Virus record (IMG/VR): IMGVR_UViG_3300028829_001201
Location: 1 to 24,466 of that record
DNA: 24,466 bases
Source: a virus
Direction: 5' to 3' (one strand)
Both the position numbers and the translations under genes were made by a program. Numbering within the stretch: position 1 is the stretch's first letter; every line of letters starts with the position of its first letter. Shown in pieces: positions 1 to 7,048 of this stretch. The notes beneath the pieces were generated by a model, which was given only the letters and a program-made list of their open reading frames with translations, did no database searches and was not told the DNA's origin.

Positions 1-135
1 GGTATAACAGACCTAGTCACAGCACTAGTTTGGGATATAGACTTAAAAGTCTCTGAAACAATCTATACATCATTTGTAGTAGTCACACTAGGTGCATTTG
101 GAATATCTGAAGCAGGAAAAGCATTCGGTAAATAA
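1..135 (+). CDS. C-terminal end of a small membrane protein (5' truncated)
   Basis: The reading frame is open from the left edge and ends with TAA at 133-135, giving the last 44 residues. A hydrophobic stretch (IYTSFVVVTLGAFGI) could cross the membrane and is followed by a short Gly/Lys tail. It lies 11 bases before the next gene on the same strand. Small phage membrane proteins with such tails include holins, but too little is visible to claim that. Confidence 0.55.
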   Translation, partial: GITDLVTALVWDIDLKVSETIYTSFVVVTLGAFGISEAGKAFGK

Positions 136-146
136 AGGAAAATTAA

Positions 147-1220
147 ATGGCAGACGAACTAGATAAAAGAGTTAGTGAACTAGACAAACAACTTACCAAG
201 GCTGCAAAAACCTTAGAAGATAATGTTAAACTCGAAGGAGAAAGAAACAGAGCAATTGCATCTTCTACTAGCGAACAGAAAGAATCATTTAAAAATTTAA
301 TTAATGATTTAAAAGAGGTTAGACCTGAAACTGCTAAAATCGTTGCAGATTTTAAAAGTGCTGGTGATGATACGCTCAAAGGTGCTCTCTTAAATAAGAA
401 AATGTCCGTTGCCATTGAAGCAGCAACCATTGCTACAACAGAAGGAATGGATGCTTTAACTGAAGAACAGTCAAAGGCACTAAGTCAAATTTTTGGAGAT
501 ACTACAGAAAAACTATCTGAAGTTCTAGGACCTATTGCAAAACTTACTGAAGATATAGCAGCAGCAGAAGAAGAAATTGCAAGGACAAAAGATTCTATAT
601 TTGAATTTGAATCTGCCATTGCAAGTACCGAAAAAGATATCGCAGACCTTGTACTCAGAGAAGCAGAGTATAAGAAATCAATTATTGCCCAAGAAAAACT
701 TATGGCAGAACTTGATGCGAAGATGGCCGAAGAAGTGCATGATAATAATAAAAGAACTCACGCATTGCAAATAGCGGCAATCCAAGATAAAGTTAATGAT
801 GCTATCACAGCAAATCAATTAGAAAAAGCAAATATAGATTCTATGTCTGCAAACAGACAAGAGTTATTAGAAACTCAACAATCTCAGTTAAGTATTGAAA
901 AAAATATACTAAACAATAACGAAATCACTCTACAAGAAAATTCAGATAAACAAGAATCTCTAATGAAACAAGAGACTGCTATCCGTGACGAAATGGCTGC
1001 AAATATGGAACAGGCAAAGAATGACCAGTTATCAGGTCTTACTGACTTCTCTGACGGATTAAAAGGTCTTACAGGTTTCGACCTTATAGGTCAATTAGAT
1101 GATGCCGTTAAGATGTTCAACAATGCACAAAAGGTTATGAGTGGAGTTGCACAAGGTTTCTCTAAAGGTGTTGAGTATATGAAAGGTATCAGTATAGAAG
1201 GTATGACTGAGAGACCATGA
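147..1220 (+). CDS. Coiled-coil structural-type protein
   Basis: A 357-residue protein whose ATG follows an AAGGA ribosome site about 7 bases upstream. Residues 1-300 are almost entirely charged heptad-like helix rich in Glu, Lys, Ala, Gln and Asn, with no signal peptide or Cys. The last 60 residues become Gly/Phe-rich (GLTDFSDGLKGLTGFD). It ends in an ATGA overlap with the following hydrophobic protein, so the two are translationally coupled and probably act together. Long coiled coils paired with a membrane-active segment recall tail tape-measure or tail-fibre/inner virion proteins. No catalytic motif is visible and the assignment to the virion is an inference. Confidence 0.75.
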   Translation: MADELDKRVSELDKQLTKAAKTLEDNVKLEGERNRAIASSTSEQKESFKNLINDLKEVRPETAKIVADFKSAGDDTLKGALLNKKMSVAIEAATIATTEGMDALTEEQSKALSQIFGDTTEKLSEVLGPIAKLTEDIAAAEEEIARTKDSIFEFESAIASTEKDIADLVLREAEYKKSIIAQEKLMAELDAKMAEEVHDNNKRTHALQIAAIQDKVNDAITANQLEKANIDSMSANRQELLETQQSQLSIEKNILNNNEITLQENSDKQESLMKQETAIRDEMAANMEQAKNDQLSGLTDFSDGLKGLTGFDLIGQLDDAVKMFNNAQKVMSGVAQGFSKGVEYMKGISIEGMTERP

Positions 1221-2185
1221 GTACATTCTTTACATCAATGATAACATTCTTAACACCTATTATGATTGCAGCGGGTGGATTACTCATGGCAGCGGCACCT
1301 TGGATTCTATTAGGTCTTGCAGTAGTAGGAATAATCCTAGCAGGTATGAAACTATATGAAGAGTCTGAAGGATTTAAAGCAGCGATTGATACAGTTATAG
1401 GGTATTTCATAGACATCAAAGACTCAATCTTTAGAATCTTTGGTGGATTCTTTGACTTCTGGAAAGGTCTATTTACAGGAGACTTCGACTTAATGTTCTC
1501 TGGTCTTAAAGATGTATTTGGTGGAATATGGGATTTAATCAAGGCACCATTCAAAGCAATCGGTGACTTCTTTAAGAATGTATTCGGTATTGATATCATG
1601 GCAAAACTAAAACAAATGGCAAAAGCAATATTGCCAGGTGTAGTTTACAGAGCATTATTCGATGATGATGTACCTGAAATGAATGAGAAAATGAAAGAGA
1701 AAGGATTAGATGCTGCTGAAGAGTCTGGTCTATATGAGAAGAAGGGAATTGGCAGAGCATCAGTTGTTAATCCTGATATGATTATCACTGCACCTAATAA
1801 TCAGTTGAACGCAATTCTTGCTGATGATGATATTGGTGATGAAACCAAAGAGTTAATTGTACAAGAACTAGAAGCAAGAAAATCAATTATTGCAAGTTAT
1901 AATGAAGCAAAAACTGCCTTAGATTCTGGTCAAACTAATATAGCAGATGGTTCTGATGCAGAGACAATTATGGAATGGGCAGAAGAAGACATGGCAAAGA
2001 GACGAGGTTCTCAAATAGAACAAGCAACACAAGATGCACAACCAAATATAAATGCAGCGGCCGAGGCAGTTGCTTCAGTTGTTCAACAGAATAATAATAA
2101 CTCTTCTACTAATGTTTTAGTTCGTAAGGATACTGCTAGAGACGAGAATGATAGATACTATGACGATATCATGGCAGGAGTTTAA
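1217..2185 (+). CDS. Hydrophobic tape-measure-like protein
   Basis: A 322-residue protein starting inside the stop of the coiled-coil gene (ATGA). Residues 8-45 form one long or two short membrane segments. Residues about 55-125 carry aromatic/Gly repeats (FGGFFDFWKGLFTGDF, FGGIWDLIKAPFKAIGDFF), the style of repeat seen in many siphovirus and myovirus tape-measure proteins. The C-terminus is Asn/Gln-rich linker followed by a charged tail (RYYDDIMAGV), also common in tape measures. T4 itself uses gp29, with which no similarity is evident. Its 3' end overlaps by 4 bases the 3' end of the convergent minus-strand block, so this is a transcription convergence point. Confidence 0.7.
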   Translation: MSTFFTSMITFLTPIMIAAGGLLMAAAPWILLGLAVVGIILAGMKLYEESEGFKAAIDTVIGYFIDIKDSIFRIFGGFFDFWKGLFTGDFDLMFSGLKDVFGGIWDLIKAPFKAIGDFFKNVFGIDIMAKLKQMAKAILPGVVYRALFDDDVPEMNEKMKEKGLDAAEESGLYEKKGIGRASVVNPDMIITAPNNQLNAILADDDIGDETKELIVQELEARKSIIASYNEAKTALDSGQTNIADGSDAETIMEWAEEDMAKRRGSQIEQATQDAQPNINAAAEAVASVVQQNNNNSSTNVLVRKDTARDENDRYYDDIMAGV

Positions 2186-2388
2186 TCCAACTTATCGTAA
2201 TGTTTCTCTTTACGAGGAATGATTTTTGTTTTGTCTTTATGCATCTGAGTAGATGCGTGTGAAGGTGTTTCTTTTCGAACCTTTATTTCTGGTTTCTTTT
2301 TACCAAATACAAGTTCCCAACCGTCAGCATAGGCATCTTCGTTAGAGTTCCTTCTCTTAGAACCTTTTCCCCCATGCCACTGATTCAT
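2182..2388 (-). CDS. Small basic conserved phage protein
   Basis: A 68-residue, Lys/Arg/His-rich protein. Its start ([16 protein letters not shown]) resembles a short family of unknown function common in T4-like phages (HGGKGS followed by Arg-rich and a DxW/GK segment). The ATG overlaps the last base of the bS21 stop, so it is probably co-translated with bS21. The strong positive charge is compatible with nucleic-acid or ribosome binding, but that is only an inference. Confidence 0.65.
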   Translation of the reverse strand: MNQWHGGKGSKRRNSNEDAYADGWELVFGKKKPEIKVRKETPSHASTQMHKDKTKIIPRKEKHYDKLD

Positions 2389-2621
2389 TATCTTGGTCTA
2401 TAACCTTTTTGTGAAGCCCTTTTTGCATCAAGTTTCTTTCGTCTTTTGATGTCTTGATTTCTTTGATTCTTTGTATCGTTAGGTTTCTCATGATATTGTC
2501 TATCACGAACCTCTTGAACTATACCTGCCCTCTCACATTGTTTCTTAAATCTCCTAAGCATTCTATCGAAAGGTTCTTCTTGTCGATTCTTAGGGTTGAT
2601 TTTCGGTCTCACTTCTGGCAT
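2388..2621 (-). CDS. rpsU: Ribosomal protein bS21 (phage-encoded)
   Basis: A 77-residue protein matching bacterial S21 in length and pattern. The core is at residues 16-47: [19 protein letters not shown], then a V-rich helix, then the RxxxYxxKP turn, followed by a basic C-terminal tail. bS21 sits on the platform of the 30S subunit near the 3' end of 16S rRNA and helps initiation. A virus copy could replace or supplement the host protein and bias initiation toward phage messages. Phage bS21 homologues are known from marine viruses. The ATG follows AGGAG 6 bases upstream. It is preceded by a GC-rich, structured untranslated leader and sits downstream of gp32 on the same strand. Confidence 0.92.
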   Translation of the reverse strand: MPEVRPKINPKNRQEEPFDRMLRRFKKQCERAGIVQEVRDRQYHEKPNDTKNQRNQDIKRRKKLDAKRASQKGYRPR

Positions 2622-2811
2622 AATTCTCCTGTTTTAAAAAAATGTATAGTTGCCCCACGCTTTACAGCATCCCGCTCTATACCGATTATTCCGCTATTCG
2701 CCAATAATCTTTCCCTTACTTGGTGCCCCCATTTTTGTCCACGGTCCAAGTCTGCCCTTGTTCTTGCATCACTTATACATAATAAAAACACAAGGGCACC
2801 CAACTCAAAGA
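2622..2811 (-). ncRNA. Candidate structured leader RNA of the bS21 gene
   Basis: This 190-base spacer between the gp32 stop and the bS21 ribosome site is visibly richer in G+C (about 45-48 % by hand count over 2641-2800) than its neighbours. On the minus strand it can fold. A 9-bp stem pairs 2790-2798 with 2753-2761. An outer 6-bp stem pairs 2677-2682 with 2644-2649 and encloses a 5-bp hairpin at 2657-2670 capped by a GUAA (GNRA-type) loop. The segment at 2794-2803 could instead pair with 2720-2728, a mutually exclusive alternative. The hairpins lie just upstream of the AGGAG of bS21, a place suited to translational autoregulation. No known Rfam class was recognised. A TTG-start ORF also crosses the region but is weak. 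Confidence 0.5.
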
Positions 2812-3711
2812 TTAACTGTCTTCAGCTAATCTTTTGAAGTAATCCATCGCGTCGTCACCTTCACTTGATTGTGTGGAAGTCGATTCTGCTGATGCGATTA
2901 CAGGTTCAGTTGCAACACTTTCAGTATTAACATTTGACCATGGCACTTCTTCCTGGTCTTCTGCAATACTTTCTGCCGTGCTACCTGATACTGCACCTGA
3001 TAGGCCTAAGACTCTATCAAGTTTCTCTTTGAGTTCGTCATAAGACTTGAACTCATCTGGAGAGATTACTTCACTTAAAGAATGAACTAAACTAAATGTA
3101 GAGTTAATCATTGCTTCGTCACCTAATGGTGAAGTTGCATCGAACTCTGATTTGTCATAGTTCCAGTAACCATCAACTTTTCTGATTTTGATTTTAAAGT
3201 TTGCACCTTCTGTCATATCAAATGGGTTGATTGCACTTTCATCTTCAAATGCTGGAGAGATTGCCTCTTTGAGTTGTTCAAAGATTTTCTTTCCAAATCT
3301 GTATTTGAAAACTTTGCCTTCATTGTCTGGATTTTTAGGGTCTGAAACAACATAAACATTTGAGACATAGTGAAGTCTACGCTTCTGCTTTCTCGCCTGT
3401 TCTTTATTTGCTTCGATACCTGAATTCCACAATGTAGTATTGTATTCAGACACAGGGTCTTTTTTATTAAGAGTCGTTAAAGACTTCTCAATATACCACC
3501 CACCAGGTCCTTGAAAACCATGGTCCCAATATGAAACCCACGGCATTTCTTCGCCTTCTGGAGTTGGTAAAAAACGAACTACTGCATAACCGTTACCTGA
3601 TTTATCAAGTTCTGGTTTCCACATAGTATCGTCATTGTAGGATTTTTTCTCACCTTGAGCTGGTGATGCGGTTTCCATGGCCGCTCTGAGCTTATCTAAT
3701 GATGCTGACAT
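2812..3711 (-). CDS. 32: gp32-like single-stranded DNA-binding protein
   Basis: A 299-residue homologue of T4 gp32, the cooperative ssDNA-binding protein of replication, recombination and repair. It has an N-terminal basic/LAST-like segment, then the GNGYAVVRFLP strand, the DHGF motif at 63-66, the EGKVFKYRFGKK segment at 131-142 (near-identical to T4), SFSNYD-like WNYDKS, and an acidic C-terminal tail for partner binding ending EDS. His64 of the T4 zinc site is kept. The three Cys ligands are gone: position 77 is Ser, and CPVC is replaced by DPVS at 85-88. The whole protein has no Cys. The ATG follows an AGGAG site. T4 gp32 represses its own translation by binding its leader, so the 132-base upstream spacer may matter here too. 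Confidence 0.95.
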   Translation of the reverse strand: MSASLDKLRAAMETASPAQGEKKSYNDDTMWKPELDKSGNGYAVVRFLPTPEGEEMPWVSYWDHGFQGPGGWYIEKSLTTLNKKDPVSEYNTTLWNSGIEANKEQARKQKRRLHYVSNVYVVSDPKNPDNEGKVFKYRFGKKIFEQLKEAISPAFEDESAINPFDMTEGANFKIKIRKVDGYWNYDKSEFDATSPLGDEAMINSTFSLVHSLSEVISPDEFKSYDELKEKLDRVLGLSGAVSGSTAESIAEDQEEVPWSNVNTESVATEPVIASAESTSTQSSEGDDAMDYFKRLAEDS

Positions 3712-3843
3712 TGTATTCTCCTATTGTATTCGTATAACATTGTATTTGCATTTTATCAATCAGTACAAACCTATGCACTGCTGTCAACCAGGTTTTCTGT
3801 AAAACTTATAAAGTCCTGGGTATATTTATACCCAAAATTGGTA
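3712..3843 (-). promoter_or_regulatory. gp32 upstream region with late-type box
   Basis: This spacer lies between the gp59 stop and the gp32 start. On the minus strand it contains TATAAATA (3830 down to 3823), the consensus -10 of T4-type late promoters. The box is embedded in a perfect 16-base palindrome (GGGTATAAATATACCC). Further downstream is TTGACA (3787 down to 3782), the sigma70 -35 consensus, although no good -10 follows at 16-18 bases. The palindrome has no T-run after it, so an intrinsic terminator is unlikely. Promoter function is inferred. Confidence 0.5.
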
Positions 3844-4434
3844 CTACTCACACAAATCTATTAATAATGATTTGTATTTCACTCGGTTGAATTCCACGAA
3901 TGATTTGTATTTGTTTATTTTGACATGAATTCCAGGATATATTATTCTCTCTGATATTAATCTATCCCAATCTTTAGTAAATCCTATAATCTCATCCATA
4001 ATACAGAGTGTCTCTAAAGATACTTTCTTTGCCATAAATTCTTTCAAAAGAATAGGGTGTTGTCCGTTCTTAACTTCTAACACCTTCTGAATATTCTTTT
4101 TACGAAGTAAATCGTTTACTTCGGTTTCGAACAGATAAGATAACTTTTGATTATTCTTTTTCCATTCTTTGTAAACTTTAACACACTCATCACTCAATAA
4201 GTCTCCTGCCCACAAATCCTTTTTAGAAAGGTTTGCAATATAGAAATCTTGTAGTTCGTGTTTATATGTTCTAAACAGTTTACCGAAATGATACTTATCC
4301 TTTCGTTTGAGAAAGGACTTTATATCTGCTTTGACTTTGCCATTATACTTAACAAAGTCATAGTCGTTAGAATAGAAGTGTAATTTTATACCAAGGTATA
4401 AAGTGTATGCATCATATCCTTCACGACTCGTCAT
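3844..4434 (-). CDS. 59: gp59-like loader of replicative helicase
   Basis: A 196-residue, basic, all-helical-type protein. It resembles T4 gp59 (217 aa) in its N-terminal pattern (YxLYLxIKxHF then DxVKYNGKV), its KRRDKY-like KRKDKYHFGKL segment and its position between gp33 and gp32. gp59 binds forked DNA and gp32 and loads the gp41 helicase. The ATG at 4434 overlaps the last base of the stop of the upstream LSm-like gene (TAATG). Similarity is modest but order and motif agree. Confidence 0.88.
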   Translation of the reverse strand: MTSREGYDAYTLYLGIKLHFYSNDYDFVKYNGKVKADIKSFLKRKDKYHFGKLFRTYKHELQDFYIANLSKKDLWAGDLLSDECVKVYKEWKKNNQKLSYLFETEVNDLLRKKNIQKVLEVKNGQHPILLKEFMAKKVSLETLCIMDEIIGFTKDWDRLISERIIYPGIHVKINKYKSFVEFNRVKYKSLLIDLCE

Positions 4435-4742
4435 TAAGTAATGATTTTCTTTTCAGGTGGTGTTTGAATTACTGATTCTTCTTTACCAGTGTTTGCAACA
4501 GCAGTTTGATGTGCCTCTGCAACCATTTCATTACACTCTGATACGAATACATAAGTTTGTACAACCATAGATTCAGGATTTTCTTTTCCTGTCACTGCGA
4601 CTCCTTTAGCAAACCCCATACCACCTTCTGGATTCTTAACAATCATTTTCGGATTTTTAAGAGTTAATGGTTCAGTCTTTGCAAGTTCCCCTACATACTC
4701 TCCTGTAAAAGTCACAACTGTGACTACATCTCCTTTCTTCAT
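4434..4742 (-). CDS. Conserved T4-like phage protein, possible LSm-like barrel
   Basis: A 102-residue protein with a beta-rich N-terminal half: KGDVVTVVTFTGEYVGEL, then LTLKNPKMIV, then a Gly-rich MGFAKGVAVTG, then VQTYVFVSE. This layout (short strands, a conserved NPEGGMGF loop) is frequent in a family next to gp33/gp59 in marine T4-like phages and resembles an Sm/LSm barrel. The fold is an inference. The start follows GGAGAT, and the stop overlaps the gp59 start, so it is part of the same operon. Confidence 0.75.
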   Translation of the reverse strand: MKKGDVVTVVTFTGEYVGELAKTEPLTLKNPKMIVKNPEGGMGFAKGVAVTGKENPESMVVQTYVFVSECNEMVAEAHQTAVANTGKEESVIQTPPEKKIIT

Positions 4743-4753
4743 AATATCTCCTA

Positions 4754-4996
4754 TTATTTTTTAGTGTCAAAGAAACCTGATAAGGTTGCTTGACTATTAG
4801 TTCCACGATTTACCATGTTTAAACCTGTTGCCTCTGCTTCTAACTTCTCCTTTAAGGGTGGAGATAAAAGTCTTTTAGCACTTTCAGGTTCTAACATGTT
4901 TTGTTCACATACTTTAAGTATAGCAGACATTACATCTGACTTGCCATAACGACATAGTTTCTCTACTTTTTCTGTAAATTCTTTTTTACTAATCAT
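4754..4996 (-). CDS. 33: gp33-like late transcription co-activator
   Basis: An 80-residue protein beginning at the ATG at 4996 (MISKKEF), preceded by GGAG. A longer upstream reading (to 5026) is unlikely because the previous ORF ends exactly here. T4 gp33 bridges RNA polymerase and the sliding clamp to activate late promoters. The central helix pattern (EKVEKLCRYGKSDVMSAILKVCEQN) and C-terminal clamp-binding tail agree with that role. The tail here is QATLSGFF, resembling a PCNA/clamp-interaction motif. It is followed by the LSm-like gene and gp59, as expected for a T4-type 33-59-32 block. Confidence 0.85.
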   Translation of the reverse strand: MISKKEFTEKVEKLCRYGKSDVMSAILKVCEQNMLEPESAKRLLSPPLKEKLEAEATGLNMVNRGTNSQATLSGFFDTKK

Positions 4997-5292
4997 TAGT
5001 CTCCGAACTCCAAGTTGTCTCTCCAATCTCTAACGATACTATAGTATGCATAGTAAGTTGGACTAGTGTCGTGAACACCAAGACCACCTTCTGCATAAGG
5101 TGTTGTTAGGTAATCTATGAGGTGGTCTGCAGTGTCTAACAGTTCTTCTGTTATGTCTTCGTCACTGTCAATTCCAAGATACTCTAATAGTGTATCATAT
5201 GCACTATCGTATGCTTGAGACTCAACCCACTCATCACCTTTAGAGATTATCTTATTCCAATTGAAATCTCCTTCTAAATTAAATTCTTTAAT
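4996..5292 (-). CDS. Acidic ORF lacking a canonical start codon
   Basis: A clean open frame of 98 codons from 5292, ending in TAATG overlapped with gp33. It encodes an acidic, Tyr/Trp-rich protein (DSAYDTLLEYLGIDSDEDITEE ... TPYAEGGLGV ... YYSIVRDWRDNLEFGD) that looks truly coding. There is no ATG, GTG or TTG anywhere in frame. The only plausible start is ATT at 5292, with GAAGGA about 8 bases upstream. The frame is -1 relative to the end of the preceding nuclease, which it overlaps by 19 bases. It may use AUU, be produced by frameshifting from the nuclease, or reflect a sequence indel. Function unknown. Confidence 0.6.
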   Translation of the reverse strand: MKEFNLEGDFNWNKIISKGDEWVESQAYDSAYDTLLEYLGIDSDEDITEELLDTADHLIDYLTTPYAEGGLGVHDTSPTYYAYYSIVRDWRDNLEFGD

Positions 5293-5885
5293 GCATTAAG
5301 TCCTTCTACTGCAACTAGAGCAACACATTCTTGCACTGCTTGTCCTGTTAATTCTTCTACCATAAGTGCATAAGCAGTCATTTGAATAAACCAAGGTTTT
5401 GCCATATACTCTTCTTTATACTTACCACTTGTTTTGAAATCTATAATACATAATTGTTCATCAAAGATACCGACACAATCAACACGACCTGCCATTTCAA
5501 GATTTGGTGAGAACAAAGGTGCCTCTAAAGCAAGAGGTATGATTTCATCTAATACAGGTTGCATTGCATTGAACATGCCTCGTTGTAAATCATTCTCTAT
5601 AATAATATCTTTCTCAGCACGAAGATAGTCTTCTACTAATTGGTGGAAGTTTGTTCCTCGTTTTGTTGCTGATGCTGTAATCTTGTTTGCAGTCTCTTCA
5701 CCAACTCGTTTTCTCCAGAGTTTGATGTGTTCTCTATTTAAAAGACCTGTGACTGTTGTGACTGAAGGATACTTTGCTTCCATACCCTCGAACTGATACA
5801 TTCTTTTACCGTCTTCGTTGACGGTCTTTGCTTGTAGATTTTCTAAATCTGTTATTTCTATAAAATTTTGCATTTGTTTATACAT
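5274..5885 (-). CDS. PD-(D/E)XK (Cas4/RecB-like) nuclease
   Basis: A 203-residue protein starting at the ATG at 5885, with AGGTG 6 bases upstream. The frame is open further upstream, but only inside the neighbouring gene. Visible features are a YPSVTTVTGLL segment, an LWRKRVGEE helix, a RGTNFHQLVEDYL helix (Glu 85), RVDCVGIFD (Asp136) and IIDFKTSG (Asp149, Lys151), the PD-(D/E)XK active-site layout of phage exonucleases near RecB/Cas4. Likely role: DNA end processing in phage recombination or host DNA degradation. The C-terminus stops soon after LVAVEG, slightly shorter than relatives I remember, and the following ORF is in the -1 frame. Confidence 0.85.
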   Translation of the reverse strand: MYKQMQNFIEITDLENLQAKTVNEDGKRMYQFEGMEAKYPSVTTVTGLLNREHIKLWRKRVGEETANKITASATKRGTNFHQLVEDYLRAEKDIIIENDLQRGMFNAMQPVLDEIIPLALEAPLFSPNLEMAGRVDCVGIFDEQLCIIDFKTSGKYKEEYMAKPWFIQMTAYALMVEELTGQAVQECVALVAVEGLNALKNLI

Positions 5886-5892
5886 TATACAC

Positions 5893-6225
5893 CTATTTCT
5901 TTGTTTTGGATAGTCTGTTTTTGGTTTGAATGTCAACATGTTTATTGACTATCTCTCTGGTCTTAATGTCCTTTGCAGTTTGAACACCAGAAATTTTATC
6001 TGCCATGGGAGAAAGTTTATGACCAGATGCAATCTTATTCAGAACATCTTTAAATCCTTGGTCTGTCTTAACTCTATCTCCATGCCCACCGACAATATTT
6101 GGTGTTCCTAAGATTACTTGTTTGAGGTGTGGATTGTCTTCTTTGAATTGGTCTAACTTAGTATAAGACATGTTATGTTCTTCAATCTCACCAGTCTCAT
6201 TATTTAAAAAATCATATAAGGGCAT
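5893..6225 (-). CDS. Conserved phage protein (MPxYDF family)
   Basis: A 110-residue protein beginning at MPLYDFLNNETGEI (ATG at 6225, just after the stop of the previous gene). It has the common phage layout of a beta hairpin (DFLNNETGEIEE), a short helix (LDQFKEDNPHLKQV), a Gly-rich NIVGGHGDRVKTDQGFKDVL segment and a basic tail. Similar proteins are annotated as FmdB/zinc-ribbon-like regulatory proteins, but no Cys pairs are present, so no zinc site exists here. Function unknown. Confidence 0.7.
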   Translation of the reverse strand: MPLYDFLNNETGEIEEHNMSYTKLDQFKEDNPHLKQVILGTPNIVGGHGDRVKTDQGFKDVLNKIASGHKLSPMADKISGVQTAKDIKTREIVNKHVDIQTKNRLSKTKK

Positions 6226-6227
6226 AA

Positions 6228-6764
6228 TTAACTCATCATAAATTGTGGAATATCTCGTTGAGTCCACTTTGCGAAATCTTTTTTGTATTCGCGGTAGTAT
6301 TTATGATATGCCTCAATAGAGTTTCCTGGAACTTTGACATCTTCCGGCATACATTGAGGTGGTTCTGACCAAGTACCCAATGTAATATTATCAGGTAAAC
6401 AATTAAGAATGTTTCTGAGTTTAGTATCAGTTAGGTGTTCTCTCTCATATCTGTATGTGTATTCGTCACACAATGCAGTAAACATATCGAATGCATATTG
6501 ATATTGAATTGCATTCTCACGCACCCACCTGGTAGAGGGATGATTGATATGTGATGCCTTGTATAAGATATCTTCTCTATCGTAATCTAATCTCCACCTT
6601 TGAATTCTACGACCACTAGATGCATCAGTGTATTGTTCACCGTCTAACATTCTATGTGCGGTGGATAACATTTGTGCATACTCGATAATCATCTTAACTA
6701 CATGTTTATCACAATGTAGTTTTGCACTGACTTCGGGTTCTTCGTGTAGATAAAATAAGTTCAT
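6228..6764 (-). CDS. Conserved phage protein (CDKHVVKM family)
   Basis: A 178-residue protein. The N-terminal block (MNLFYLHEEPEVSAKLHCDKH, then VVKMIIEYAQMLSTAHR) and later NHPSTRWVRE, FTALCDEYTYRYE, KLRNIL and the C-terminal YYREYKKDFAKWTQRDIP match a widespread phage family of unknown activity. Some databases label it a pyrimidine-dimer glycosylase, which I cannot confirm. Conserved His, Cys, Asp and Arg residues suggest an enzyme. Its start overlaps the stop of the next gene upstream by ATGA, so the two are coupled. Confidence 0.75.
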   Translation of the reverse strand: MNLFYLHEEPEVSAKLHCDKHVVKMIIEYAQMLSTAHRMLDGEQYTDASSGRRIQRWRLDYDREDILYKASHINHPSTRWVRENAIQYQYAFDMFTALCDEYTYRYEREHLTDTKLRNILNCLPDNITLGTWSEPPQCMPEDVKVPGNSIEAYHKYYREYKKDFAKWTQRDIPQFMMS

Positions 6765-7048
6765 AGTTCCTTAATTTCTTGTAGAATAGATTCTACATTA
6801 TTCCATGCAAGGTGTCCAACAACATCTTGTGTTATAGGAGTATGATAAGTTATTTCACCTGATTTGTCAACCGTAAAATCTAAGACTGCAAGTTCCCATA
6901 ATCCATTCTTACCACCATAACTGAAATCGTGTTTTACTACTGAAGCACCATAATCATTATTGAACTTATAACGATGTTGAACACCATTATTAATATAGTC
7001 CGTGTTTAAGAGAAACTCTCTATGTTGTTCAATTGGTTTATCATACAT
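6761..7048 (-). CDS. Hypothetical phage protein
   Basis: A 95-residue protein, soluble and Tyr/Asn-rich (YKFNNDYGASVVKHDFSYGG, ending in a helix NNVESILQEIKEL). The alternation of short strands suggests a small alpha/beta fold. No motif was recognised. The ATG overlaps the last base of the membrane-protein stop upstream, and its own stop overlaps the next start by ATGA. Confidence 0.65.
   Translation of the reverse strand: MYDKPIEQHREFLLNTDYINNGVQHRYKFNNDYGASVVKHDFSYGGKNGLWELAVLDFTVDKSGEITYHTPITQDVVGHLAWNNVESILQEIKEL

Noticed and set aside
143-430. Minus-strand reading frame opposite the coiled-coil gene
   Set aside because: Ser/Leu-rich antisense shadow of a Glu/Lys/Ala coding sequence, without ribosome site.
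2609-2803. 64-codon minus-strand ORF from TTG in the bS21 leader
   Set aside because: TTG start without a ribosome site and odd composition; the bases are better explained by RNA stems, although coding is not excluded.
3820-3835. Palindrome GGGTATAAATATACCC as intrinsic terminator
   Set aside because: No T-run follows on either strand; the central TATAAATA fits a promoter better.
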